The translations under genes were made by a program, and so were the position numbers. The notes beneath the pieces are model-generated. The model did no database searches and was not told where the DNA came from. It was given only the letters and a program-made list of their open reading frames with translations. Source: Nitrospira sp. SG-bin1 (lineage in GTDB: Bacteria > Nitrospirota > Nitrospiria > Nitrospirales > Nitrospiraceae). From it: a stretch of 64,000 nt of DNA. The DNA is taken from the NCBI GenBank assembly GCA_002083365.1, contig LVWS01000038.1, positions 62,001 to 126,000 of the forward strand, written 5' to 3'. Below are positions 37,381 through 45,453 of this stretch, in pieces (position 1 is the first letter of the stretch; each line of letters starts with the position of its first letter).

Positions 37381-38097
37381 ATGGGCGCGTTAGGGAAGCC
37401 AATCATACTCATGGTAGCGATGTATCTGTTCTTGAAATTTGTGCTGCCCTACATACCCGGTTCGGCGCCTCTTCCCTCCAGCTTGATTTTTCTCTATCTC
37501 ATTTTGACGGCGTCGGGCATCGTGATCTTCGAGACCTTGAGTGGGGAATCGAAAGACGCCTTCTGGGGACCGATCCAACGGTTTCTGACCGGCGAAAACA
37601 TCGGAGGTTTGCAAGGGCTTCGCTACGGGGTGCTCGTTCTCTTCCCTCTATTGGTCGGGTGGCAGACATACGGCAGTACCGCCACGAGCGATCTTCCCCC
37701 GACGGAAAGCCGGACAATCCACCCGGCACCGCCGGGAGAATACACCGGCCTTTCGAACCCTGTGCCCAAAACTCCGGAAAATATCATGCAAGGGAAAGGG
37801 TTCTATGCGGCCTTTTGCTCGCCCTGCCATGGCGGGAACTTCGACGGCAAGGGACCCGCGGCGCGTGGTTTTATTCCGGCGCCGGCCAATTTTGCCGATC
37901 CGACGACCATCGCCATGTTGCAAGAAAGTTATCTGTTCTGGCGCATCAAGAAAGGCGGGGTCGGTCTCCCAATCGAAGGGGCGCCATGGAAGTCCGCGAT
38001 GCCGCGTTGGGAGGTGGAATTACCGGACGAATGGATTTGGAAAATCATCATGGGTGAATACGACGGGGCCCATCAGTCACCACGGACATGGGAGTAA
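37381..38097 (+). CDS. Membrane-anchored monoheme cytochrome c
   Basis: 238 residues. Three hydrophobic segments (about 7-24, 31-51, 80-96) precede a heme c domain with C146-x2-C149-H150 (CSPCH); Met occurs in a KSAMPRW loop and is a likely axial ligand. The start follows GGGAGGG. Its arrangement as an anchored heme domain beside another one suggests a relay of c hemes out of the complex. Confidence 0.88.
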   Translation: MGALGKPIILMVAMYLFLKFVLPYIPGSAPLPSSLIFLYLILTASGIVIFETLSGESKDAFWGPIQRFLTGENIGGLQGLRYGVLVLFPLLVGWQTYGSTATSDLPPTESRTIHPAPPGEYTGLSNPVPKTPENIMQGKGFYAAFCSPCHGGNFDGKGPAARGFIPAPANFADPTTIAMLQESYLFWRIKKGGVGLPIEGAPWKSAMPRWEVELPDEWIWKIIMGEYDGAHQSPRTWE

Positions 38098-38148
38098 GAG
38101 AGTGAACAGCCTGTACGGATCGAGTCGTGTAGAGAGAACGAGGCCAGC

Positions 38149-38976
38149 ATGAAACCGGCGATTCAGACGATGAAGCGGATTCTGCGGGGTGGGATGGCCC
38201 TGACGGCGGCCATGGTCATCAGCGGGACATCGCTGAGCTTGGCTCAGGAAAGCGTGGCGGTTCGGGCCGCGTTGGTGACAGGTGGATTGCCCCTGGACGA
38301 TCCGGGTGCCGCGGCCTGGAGTACTGCCGCCGCTGCAACGTTTCCGATGTCGCCTCAAGTGCATTGGCCGAATCGTATCCAGGAAGTGACGGTCAAAGAT
38401 GTCATCGTCCGCGCGTTGCACGACGGCAAGCAAGTCGCGTTTCTTGTGGAGTATGCCGATCCCACTCAGGATCCGGACGATGGGGCGGCACTTGAATTCA
38501 TGGTCGGGGACAAGAAGGCGCATTTTGCCCATGGACAGCCGATGCTGCAGGTGGAAGGCGGGCCGGTGAATATTTGGTTCTGGAAGAACAAGACCGGCAA
38601 GGCGGTTGATATGAGCGCGAAAGGCTTCGGCACCTTGAAGCCGCAAGCGCATCAAGATGTGAACGCAAAGGGGGCTTATTCGAACGGGACATGGAAAGTG
38701 GTCTTTTCCAGGAGCCTCTCGACCGACCACCCCGAAGAAGACGTTCAAATTACGCCTGGGCAATTCATCAGTATCGCGTTTGCGGTATGGGACGGTCGGA
38801 AAGATGGGGCGGGAGACTTGGTGGAAAAGGGATCCCAAAAAGCCGTGTCCTCGTGGTGGTATTTCCGAGCCGATGCTCCACCGGACTATTCCAGCTATAT
38901 GTATGCGGCGATCGCTGCTGCATTGGCCCTTGGCTTTCAATTCGTCCTGATCAGAAAACTCAAGAAAGGGCAGTGA
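38149..38976 (+). CDS. Ethylbenzene-dehydrogenase-like heme-binding protein
   Basis: 275 residues. A signal peptide (1 to about 33), then a beta-rich domain (about 35-235) of the kind found in the heme b gamma subunit of DMSO-reductase-family enzymes (ethylbenzene dehydrogenase, NxrC-like proteins). It has WFWK, FSRSL and a VWDGRKDGAG segment, and a C-terminal membrane helix (about 248-266). Candidate heme ligands (Met in FMVGDK, His/Lys around AHFAHG) are visible but not proven. Its presence beside cytochrome b rather than a molybdenum enzyme is noteworthy. Confidence 0.75.
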   Translation: MKPAIQTMKRILRGGMALTAAMVISGTSLSLAQESVAVRAALVTGGLPLDDPGAAAWSTAAAATFPMSPQVHWPNRIQEVTVKDVIVRALHDGKQVAFLVEYADPTQDPDDGAALEFMVGDKKAHFAHGQPMLQVEGGPVNIWFWKNKTGKAVDMSAKGFGTLKPQAHQDVNAKGAYSNGTWKVVFSRSLSTDHPEEDVQITPGQFISIAFAVWDGRKDGAGDLVEKGSQKAVSSWWYFRADAPPDYSSYMYAAIAAALALGFQFVLIRKLKKGQ

Positions 38977-38978
38977 GC

Positions 38979-40004
38979 ATGAAGGCGGCAAGGCTGGGTG
39001 TCGTTGCATTCACGGTCGGAGTCATCGGAGGTGCGGCGTTGATCGCCGGTGGCTGTGCCAACGAGCAGGAGAAGCGCGGCCACGATCTTTACGTGCACTA
39101 CTGCAGTGATTGTCACGGGGAGAGCGGCAAACAGAACGAAGGGTTCAATTGGTCGTTCATGCCTGACCCGAAGCCGAAGGACTTGTCCAACAAGTCCGAG
39201 ATGGGCACGTTCAAGGACGAAGAACTCTTCAGTACCATCTCGCGGGACATGCTGGACACCAGCGAAGAAGGCGGAGATCCTATCGGAGATGACGACTTTG
39301 CCGTTCCCACGATGCCGACGTTCAAATATACGCTCTCCGAGGATGAAATCTGGGCCATCGTGGGGCATGTCCGCACGCTGCACGGGATGAAGATGCAGTT
39401 CAATGTCGCAGCGCGGAAAACGTCCTTGGAAGAAGGGCTCAAGGCCGCCCAGACGAGGTTCGAACAGGCCAAACAGGCCTATGAAGAGGCGGAGAAGAAG
39501 GCGAACGAAGAGGCCGAGCGGAAGAGCGAGCAATTGAAGAAAGATGTCGAAGTGGATGAATCCGCCTATGCGGCCGAGCAAGCGGCGATGATTCAGGCCA
39601 AGAAAGAGTTGGATGCGGCCCAGGTGGCACTGAACAATTTTTCCTCCAGACCGGGAAGAGGCGTCAGCATTTCACGGCCGGACCTCACGGTCAAGCCGGC
39701 GGAAGCCGCCAAACTGGTTGAGCGTGGGAAACGTCTCTATGAAAACAAATACGGCTGCAACGGTTGCCACAATGTCGACGGTGAAGGGGGCAAGATCGGT
39801 CCCGCGCTGGATCGGGCCGGATTTCGGCTGAACGCGACGTGGGTATATCGTTGGCTCAAGAATCCACAGGCGATGGACGCGCACACGCGAATGCCGGCCT
39901 TGGGATTGAATGATGCGGACGCCAAAGCCGTGACGATGTATGTGGCCACATTGCGGGCGCCGAAGGCGGAGCCCGTGGCAGAGAAGCCGGTCGAAAAGCC
40001 TTAA
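38979..40004 (+). CDS. Diheme c-type cytochrome lipoprotein with central coiled coil
   Basis: 341 residues. A lipobox Cys26 (AGGC) follows a signal peptide. Heme domain 1 has C42-x2-C45-H46 (CSDCH), a coiled coil of Glu/Lys/Ala heptads spans about 145-220, and heme domain 2 has C260-x2-C263-H264 (CNGCH) with Met in the TRMPALG loop. It starts 2 bases after the preceding stop and ends the cluster, with its stop overlapping the convergent ubiA stop by 4 bases. It is a likely terminal electron carrier or docking subunit. Confidence 0.88.
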   Translation: MKAARLGVVAFTVGVIGGAALIAGGCANEQEKRGHDLYVHYCSDCHGESGKQNEGFNWSFMPDPKPKDLSNKSEMGTFKDEELFSTISRDMLDTSEEGGDPIGDDDFAVPTMPTFKYTLSEDEIWAIVGHVRTLHGMKMQFNVAARKTSLEEGLKAAQTRFEQAKQAYEEAEKKANEEAERKSEQLKKDVEVDESAYAAEQAAMIQAKKELDAAQVALNNFSSRPGRGVSISRPDLTVKPAEAAKLVERGKRLYENKYGCNGCHNVDGEGGKIGPALDRAGFRLNATWVYRWLKNPQAMDAHTRMPALGLNDADAKAVTMYVATLRAPKAEPVAEKPVEKP

Positions 40005-40894
40005 CCCGACAGCCCGGCGAGCAATCCAACCAGGATGGCGACGCCGACCCAGACGTGTGCGCGAAACATGGCGAACGCGTGAAGCGGTGTGATCGGCCTT
40101 TGTAGTCGTCCTACCTGGGTTCCCAAAAACAGTCCCACACTCAGCAACGTGAGGTAATAGGGCCAGCGTAGTTCGCTCAGCCATCCCGCTGCGGCCAACA
40201 AGACGAGCATGGTACTTAACGCGAGCCCCACGCCTCGGTGGAGAGATGGCCCAAAGTAGAGCGCGGAGGATTTGACCCCGATACGCCGATCGTCTTCTTG
40301 GTCCTGGATCGCGTAGATTGTGTCATAGGCAACTGCCCAGGCGGCCGTTGCGCCAAATAGGAGCCAGGCAGGAGCGTCCACCTGTTCCCGCACGGCGGCC
40401 CAGGCCATGATCGTTCCCCAGCCGAAGGCGACCCCCAGCATGGCTTGGGGGATGTGGATCCACCGCTTGGAAAACGGATAGAGGGCCGCCAAGAACACCG
40501 CGATGGGCGAAAGCCAGGCGACGAGGGGAGGGAGCGCAAGCAACAGGCTTGCGGCAATCAGCAACAACAGACTGAGCAGACCGAAGGCATGTCGGCGGGA
40601 GAGTGTACCGGCTGCCAGGGGGCGGGTCTTGGTCCGGCTCACCTGCCGGTCGAACGATTGATCCGCGAGGTCGTTCATGATCACGCCCGCACTCCGCATC
40701 ACAAACGACCCACCGATGAAAATCGCGAGCAGGTGAAGTGGTGGAAATCCACGGGCAGCAAGGACCAGCGCCCACATCGTCGGAAGCACTAGCAGATACG
40801 TCCCGGTTTGATTCGGCAGCCGGATCAGATGCGCGAATGCCGACCAGGGAATTCCTGACGGCGCTGAGGGAGGAGAGATCACCGGCGCGGACAT
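40001..40894 (-). CDS. ubiA: UbiA-family polyprenyltransferase
   Basis: 297 residues with eight to nine membrane segments. The two Asp-rich motifs are intact: NDLADQSFDRQVSRTKTRPLA-type (N-D-x2-D-x3-D) and QDQEDDRRIGVKSSA. This family attaches a polyprenyl chain to 4-hydroxybenzoate or a related aromatic acid in quinone synthesis. In an organism that uses menaquinone it could act in another quinone route, so the symbol denotes family. Its position opposite the quinol-oxidising cluster fits a quinone role. Confidence 0.88.
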   Translation of the reverse strand: MSAPVISPPSAPSGIPWSAFAHLIRLPNQTGTYLLVLPTMWALVLAARGFPPLHLLAIFIGGSFVMRSAGVIMNDLADQSFDRQVSRTKTRPLAAGTLSRRHAFGLLSLLLLIAASLLLALPPLVAWLSPIAVFLAALYPFSKRWIHIPQAMLGVAFGWGTIMAWAAVREQVDAPAWLLFGATAAWAVAYDTIYAIQDQEDDRRIGVKSSALYFGPSLHRGVGLALSTMLVLLAAAGWLSELRWPYYLTLLSVGLFLGTQVGRLQRPITPLHAFAMFRAHVWVGVAILVGLLAGLSG

Positions 40895-40931
40895 GGAGCG
40901 ACCTTAGCCTCAGGGAGAACGGACTGTCAAT

Positions 40932-43016
40932 GTGTCTTCCCCGGTTGTGACGCCGATGCGAATCCGATATAACCACAACGTGAGCGAGCTGCAATCTATA
41001 CGGATCGCCCCTTTCCAGCCATGCCGCCACCTTGTCGCGTTCTGCGTGGTGCTGGCATTCGCCCTGTCGGGTATCGGCTGCTCCCTGTTGCAGCGGGGGA
41101 AAGAGCCGATCGCTTCCTCACCGATACCACTGACGCCTGTGATCTGGTTCTCACCCAGCGTGACCACGGCGGAGGTGTCATACCATGATGGGTGCGGGGA
41201 GATGCGGTCGCTTGGGCTCGCCGACGTGCTGGTCACCTCCGTCCCAGACAAGTTGGCGGGAGTTTTCACCGGTGTCACGGCTCAGGATCAGTCTGAGGAG
41301 TCCATCGCGTCCGACGGCGTGATTGAGGTCGGGGTAGGAATGAGGCGGCTTGAGTTGGCCATCCCGACGCAGGCGCCGGGCACCTATCCGGCGGTCGCGG
41401 TCGTGGGCGTTGAAATGGCGTTTTTGGCTCGCGACGGCGCCATGCTCTTCAATAAGAAGTTCGAAGGTACCGGGCGCGGTACGGTGATGGTCAAAGAACA
41501 GTCATGCCGGGTGGAGGGCCTGGACACGATTGTGCAGGACGCCGTCGGATCGGCCACTCAGGGGTTGGCCCAACAGATCGCACAGTCGACACAAATTCGA
41601 GAATATGCCGCCCACAGAGAAACATGGGTTCCGATCGCGTCACGTCCACCCCACAATGTGCAGGCGGTGCCAGAGCGAGCCGTCGCTCAGCCTCCGAGCG
41701 TGCCGGACACGGCGGTGCCGCCGCAGGTCGTTCCGAGCGAGGTTGTCCAGCCGGCCCAGTTGAGTTTTCGTGCGATCATCCGAGATGAAAATCGGGATCA
41801 ATTCCTTCAGCCGGACGAATCCCTGACAATCGAAATCGAAGTCAAAAATGAGGGATTGGGAGAAGCAAGAGACGTAAGGGTTGCGGCTGAAGGGAAGGCC
41901 GAATTGGTCGCCTTGTTTCCATCGGAACTCCACATCGGCATGCTCAAACCGGGAGAGATCAAGCGCACCTCGATCACACAGCGGGTAACGGGAGCTCAAG
42001 AGAACCTCCAGGGAGACGTGACCTTGAATCTGCGGACCACCAGCCCGGTGGCATCGGTTTCCCCGCCCAAGGTCTTTAGTTTTGGGGTGAAACCGAGAAG
42101 CATTGATTCCACACTGGTGTCCGATGTCGATAATCTGCCGAACACTCTGGCGGCATTTCGCCAACCGAAATCCGTCATCATCTCCATCGGCGTCGGAGCG
42201 TTTCGCGATGAGCAGGTGCCGACCGTCAAGTATGCTCGTCATGATGCTGAAGTCATGGCTGAATACTTGCGCGTCATCGGAGGAGTCCCGGGTGAGCGCA
42301 TCAGAATTCTGCTCGACCGACAGGCGCTCGGGCGGGATTTGGAGGACACGTTTGCGCGTTGGCTTCCCAAGCAGGCGGATCGAGAGACCGTTGTCTATGT
42401 ATTTTTTTCCGGACGAGCGGTGGTGGACGGGGGAAGCGGTGCGATCTCGCTCGTGCCGTACGATGGGACATTGTCCGAGGCGAGGCAGCGCTATCCTCTC
42501 GCACGCCTCCAGGAGGCGCTCGCACGACTTCCCATCCGGCAGGCTATTCTGATGTTCGACGTCTCGCTGGATCCATCTCCCGGCACCGGTCTCGCCGACC
42601 TTCCTACCCCGGCCTGGGAATCCTCGGTCAGCGAGGCCAGGAAAGACGTGGAAATGTGGATGGTGGGCAATCGAAGTCTGCAAGAAGCCCACGCATATGA
42701 GGAAGGCAAACACGGGCTATTCACGTACCATCTTCTCAGGGGGTTACAAGGCGTTGCCGATGTGGATCGAGATGGAACGGTCTTCGCCGGTGAACTGTGC
42801 ACCTATGCCCGGAGCCAGGCGGCACGTGTCGCTCGCGAGCAGTTCGCCACCAAACAGGAGGCACTCTGTGTGCCCGCAACGGGGCGCGGAGGCATGGTGC
42901 GAATATATCCCGTGGCGAGAGGTAACAATCCAAAGCCGGCTCCGATACAGAAACAGCCGACCCTTCCTGATGACTCATCGAGAGCGGCACCCAATCCTGG
43001 GCGGATCGGGCCGTAA
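40932..43016 (+). CDS. Caspase-fold lipoprotein lacking both catalytic residues, with CARDB-like domain
   Basis: Up to 694 residues (GTG 40932; ATG 40956 is an alternative). A lipobox Cys at residue 50 (SGIGC) is followed by an N-terminal region of unknown fold, a CARDB-like beta-sandwich (about 276-388; DESLTIEIEVKNEGLGEARD) and a C14 caspase-like domain (about 412-620). At the usual His position the sequence reads FFSGRAV (Arg495, normally SGHG), and at the usual Cys position MFDVSLD (Ser545, normally DAC). EF-hand-like DVDRDGTVFAGEL follows. It is probably a pseudo-peptidase that binds rather than cleaves. Cell location: outer-membrane or periplasmic lipoprotein. Confidence 0.75.
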   Translation: MSSPVVTPMRIRYNHNVSELQSIRIAPFQPCRHLVAFCVVLAFALSGIGCSLLQRGKEPIASSPIPLTPVIWFSPSVTTAEVSYHDGCGEMRSLGLADVLVTSVPDKLAGVFTGVTAQDQSEESIASDGVIEVGVGMRRLELAIPTQAPGTYPAVAVVGVEMAFLARDGAMLFNKKFEGTGRGTVMVKEQSCRVEGLDTIVQDAVGSATQGLAQQIAQSTQIREYAAHRETWVPIASRPPHNVQAVPERAVAQPPSVPDTAVPPQVVPSEVVQPAQLSFRAIIRDENRDQFLQPDESLTIEIEVKNEGLGEARDVRVAAEGKAELVALFPSELHIGMLKPGEIKRTSITQRVTGAQENLQGDVTLNLRTTSPVASVSPPKVFSFGVKPRSIDSTLVSDVDNLPNTLAAFRQPKSVIISIGVGAFRDEQVPTVKYARHDAEVMAEYLRVIGGVPGERIRILLDRQALGRDLEDTFARWLPKQADRETVVYVFFSGRAVVDGGSGAISLVPYDGTLSEARQRYPLARLQEALARLPIRQAILMFDVSLDPSPGTGLADLPTPAWESSVSEARKDVEMWMVGNRSLQEAHAYEEGKHGLFTYHLLRGLQGVADVDRDGTVFAGELCTYARSQAARVAREQFATKQEALCVPATGRGGMVRIYPVARGNNPKPAPIQKQPTLPDDSSRAAPNPGRIGP

Positions 43017-43042
43017 AGTTGGGATGAGCCTTCTTTGCTTCA

Positions 43043-43072
43043 TTGACAGGCTCGCCGGGTGGCCGGTATCAT
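43043..43072 (+). promoter_or_regulatory. Promoter of tRNA-Thr
   Basis: A perfect TTGACA and TATCAT are separated by 18 bases, ending 46 bases before the tRNA. Confidence 0.55.
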
Positions 43073-43118
43073 GCCGAACAAGGGTCCTCGCCTTGTCTTC
43101 CTTTCGCCTCACCAAGGT

Positions 43119-43194
43119 GCCGGCGTAGCTCAGTTGGTAGAGCAGCGGTTTCGTAAACCGCAGGTCGCCCGTTCAATCCGGGTCGCCGGCTCCA
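43119..43194 (+). tRNA. tRNA-Thr (CGU)
   Basis: The acceptor GCCGGCG/CGCCGGC pairs perfectly, with discriminator U and an encoded CCA. The anticodon stem GCGGT/ACCGC closes the loop TTCGTAA with anticodon CGT, reading ACG. The D-arm AGCTCAGTTGGTAGAGC and T-arm GTTCAATCC are canonical. Confidence 0.95.
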
Positions 43195-43351
43195 CGAATG
43201 TTCCCCAGTTGCAATGGAAACCGCTGCAGAAGACCCACGCGTGAGTTCAGTCAGCCCTATCTAGATTCCGTCAAGCGGGGAAGAAACCGCGCTGCTGATC
43301 ATGCGAGGCACCGATGAATGGATGTGAGATACCGAATTGAGGAGGACATCA

Positions 43352-43774
43352 TTGTTCCTTCCTGGTCCCACGATCTTCAGCTATACTTTACCTATGAAAT
43401 CGTTTCAACCTAACAACGGCAAGTTTTCCACCTTAGAAACCGTGCTCCGTCTTCAAGGTCTCTTCCGTTACCGCTTGCAACCGCTTGGACTCTCTACGCT
43501 TCAGGCCAGCATGTTGCTGTATCTTGACCGGCATCCTCAGTGCGAAGTGTTTGAGATCGCTTCGGCGCTCTGTATTCCGAACCTCACAGCGGTCGAGACC
43601 GTGCAACTTATTCAGCGAAACGGATGGATAGGCAAGCCGCGGGTCAATGCGAAGAGGAAGATCGTGAAGCTACAGCTTACTGCAAGAGGCACAGCACTCG
43701 CTCAGAAGGTCAGAGAGAACATAGCGGTCACTGATAAACTCTTCGCCCTGGCCGACAGCCGCAAAGCCGCCTAA
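43352..43774 (+). CDS. MarR-like winged-helix regulator
   Basis: About 140 residues from a TTG at 43352 that sits 6 bases after a perfect AGGAGG; the ATG at 43394 (127 residues) has no ribosome binding site. The body has the MarR layout: helix H1, then a winged helix (STLQASMLLYLDRHPQCEVFEIASAL, then a recognition helix around NLTAVETVQLIQRNG, and a wing KRKIVKLQLTARG). Ligand and targets are unknown; no divergent partner gene is adjacent. Position just after tRNA-Thr may mean it arrived by transfer. Confidence 0.7.
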   Translation: MFLPGPTIFSYTLPMKSFQPNNGKFSTLETVLRLQGLFRYRLQPLGLSTLQASMLLYLDRHPQCEVFEIASALCIPNLTAVETVQLIQRNGWIGKPRVNAKRKIVKLQLTARGTALAQKVRENIAVTDKLFALADSRKAA

Positions 43775-44091
43775 ACAGTGCAGGACCTTCATTACTCATG
43801 TCCCTCTTGGCGCTGCTCGAACAGAGAGCCGCCCATACTAAAGAGCTGATGCCCGGGTGCACTTCCGACACATGTTGCCAACTTGAGACTCGCTGGGTGG
43901 TTGCGTCCGCGGGATCGGATCAGGAGGTGAACTCTTACTGAAGGAGACGACGGTGGGAGTTACTTGCCTTTCAACTAACACCGGGCGATTCCAAGTTCCA
44001 CGATGACAAAGGCGAAGGTAAGTGTACTGATAACCATTCCTCGTCTTTTCTGCGTACCGGCGAAAGGTTGACGCGTCGCGCATTACGGCCC
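43775..44091. other. Intergenic region, no gene supported
   Basis: About 320 bases. Two Shine-Dalgarno-like strings (AGGAGG near 43921 and AAGGAG near 43942) are present, but only a 17-codon GTG frame follows the second. I do not call a gene. Confidence 0.5.
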
Positions 44092-44280
44092 TCAATAGAG
44101 CGGAGGTTGAGGGCCCCATCGCAAGCCGGCAAGGTCCGGGTCTTCACCGTCTTGCATCGGCCGATCGCGCTTGGCGGCCTTTCGCTGCACACGGCGTTCT
44201 TCTTTGTCTCGCTGTTTTTGCATACGGGCTTTCTCACGGTCCCGCTTAGCGGCTGTAGTTTTGCCTGGTCCTCCGATGAT
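44092..44280 (-). CDS. Small Lys/Arg-rich protein with a possible AUC start
   Basis: About 62 residues from ATC ATC (44280/44277), directly after AAAGGAGAGC, to a stop at 44092. The body reads as a strongly basic and charged helix (KRDREKARMQKQRDKEERR), then a DGEDPDLAG segment and a GPQPPLY end; this biased but ordered sequence looks selected. No ATG, GTG or TTG is placed at the ribosome binding site, so initiation would have to use AUC, or the frame is entered from the upstream gene by frameshift (see the gene ending at 44316, whose downstream half overlaps the open frame leading here). Function unknown; nucleic-acid binding is a guess from charge. Confidence 0.45.
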   Translation of the reverse strand: MIGGPGKTTAAKRDREKARMQKQRDKEERRVQRKAAKRDRPMQDGEDPDLAGLRWGPQPPLY

Positions 44281-44315
44281 GCTCTCCTTTCGATCGTGAT
44301 GTGCCGATGTGCGGC

Positions 44316-44585
44316 CTACCGCGTAGCGGTACCCCGCCTGCGAATAGCCCCCGACGTCTTGGATCCGGATTTGGGACGGGCGTCCTTTTGTTGGGAGCGA
44401 GAGACGGTATCCGGACTCAACCCTTGGCTTGCGGCTGAAGTGATCTGGCGACGAATGTCCTCAATCGACGGCTCGGGGGATGACTGCGCCGGATCTCGGA
44501 GTCCCAGCATCTCCCAACGGACCTTGGTCCGAAGAATGGTCCGTTTTCGCCGGTGTATGGCTTTGGTTCCCCATGATGTATTCAT
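44316..44585 (-). CDS. Small basic protein of unknown function, possibly 5' half of a frameshifted gene
   Basis: 89 residues starting at an ATG with GGAGGAG just upstream. The N-terminus is Arg/Lys-rich (HRRKRTILRTK), then a SIEDIRRQITSAASQ helix. The last 30 residues (SGSKTSGAIRRRG) look non-selected, whereas the other frame over the same bases (QIRIQDVGGYSQAGYRYAVGR) looks protein-like and runs open into the small gene at 44092-44280. A single frameshift near 44400 would join the two into one protein of about 155 residues. I cannot tell whether this is a real frameshift, a sequencing error or two genes. Confidence 0.45.
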   Translation of the reverse strand: MNTSWGTKAIHRRKRTILRTKVRWEMLGLRDPAQSSPEPSIEDIRRQITSAASQGLSPDTVSRSQQKDARPKSGSKTSGAIRRRGTATR

Positions 44586-44647
44586 CGCTCCTCCACCATT
44601 TCAAACAAAAGGTTGAACACACAAGATCGGCTACTGATGTTGTCTCT

Positions 44648-45019
44648 CTATTGCCGTGACTTGTCCGGAGACGCCGAGGCTTTATGCGCCGCAGTCACGA
44701 AGCGATCTTCTGGAAAGACTGCTCGAAGCCGGTCGGTGACGGACCGTCGATACAGTTCGGATTCGCGAGCGAGCAGGACCAGATGTTTGCTGTCCAGCAG
44801 AATATTGAGGTGGTGCTCCGAGACGAGCAACCGCGTGCTGTCGCCCACGTTCACCCGATACTGCGTTTTTCCATCCGGGTTACGCTCCGAGCCGGATACA
44901 ATCTCGGTCAACCCGTCGATCACCCCTTCATAGGATTCGGATCGATGACGCACTCTCGTGCCGTCTGGAATGCGGACCCAACGCTCAACAGGGGTCGATT
45001 GGTTCGGTTTGGCGCTCAT
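44648..45019 (-). CDS. Small SH3-like-barrel candidate protein
   Basis: 123 residues. Residues 15-70 form short strands and turns (RWVRIPDGTRVRH, YEGVIDGLTEIV, KTQYRVNVGD), as in small SH3/KOW-like barrels that bind nucleic acid or protein. The C-terminal part is helical and charged. The start ATG overlaps the stop of a 10-codon leader with a good ribosome binding site, so its translation is likely coupled to that leader. Function not recognised. Confidence 0.6.
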   Translation of the reverse strand: MSAKPNQSTPVERWVRIPDGTRVRHRSESYEGVIDGLTEIVSGSERNPDGKTQYRVNVGDSTRLLVSEHHLNILLDSKHLVLLARESELYRRSVTDRLRAVFPEDRFVTAAHKASASPDKSRQ

Positions 45020-45048
45020 GGACAGATGCTCTCAATGTAGGTGTTCAT
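45016..45048 (-). CDS. Ten-codon leader peptide coupled to the downstream gene
   Basis: ATG at 45048 follows AAGGAGACGAATCTG and encodes MNTYIESICP. Its TGA overlaps the ATG of the 123-residue gene (CCATGAGC), the arrangement of translational coupling. A longer in-frame start at 45198 has no ribosome binding site. It is possibly a translation-control leader; no terminator or attenuator hairpin was identified. Confidence 0.45.
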   Translation of the reverse strand: MNTYIESICP

Positions 45049-45453
45049 CAGATTCGTCTCCTTGATTCGAGGACAGTGGCTCCTGACAGGGCACGTGTAG
45101 CCTATGCCATCTCCTATTTTTCTATCATAGCCATCAAGGGAGAGAGCGGCGTCAATGGAAGGACCTCTATCGCTGAGGCCATTGTCCGACCCGCTCACAG
45201 CAGACTGATCGATGCAATCGCGCAGGAACAGGATGGGGAGAAAAGCGCGAGGATCAGAATGACTACGCGCTTAGTCTACCACATGGCGGGGGAGGTTGCG
45301 AATCAAGGCAGAGGCCTTCTCCTAAACGGAAAGTCTGAATGAACAGCCGGAGCCGTTTGAGACGGCCCCGGCCGACATTGTAACCGTCGTAACCGTTGCG
45401 GCAGACACCGCTTCCTCATACTCCAGTTACGGCCATCGGCTACAAACGACTCA
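45049..45453. other. Intergenic region, no gene supported
   Basis: About 400 bases between the leader and the 41-residue gene. A short palindrome (GCCGT/ACGGC near 45347-45361) and a repeated AACCGT word near 45383 and 45393 are the only structures noted. An 88-codon plus-strand frame (45076-45342) lacks a ribosome binding site and is not called. Confidence 0.45.

Noticed and set aside
44068..44616. 182-codon plus-strand frame
   Set aside because: It is antisense to two minus-strand small genes with good ribosome binding sites; its own start lacks one.
45076..45342. 88-codon plus-strand frame
   Set aside because: No ribosome binding site and no protein-like pattern.
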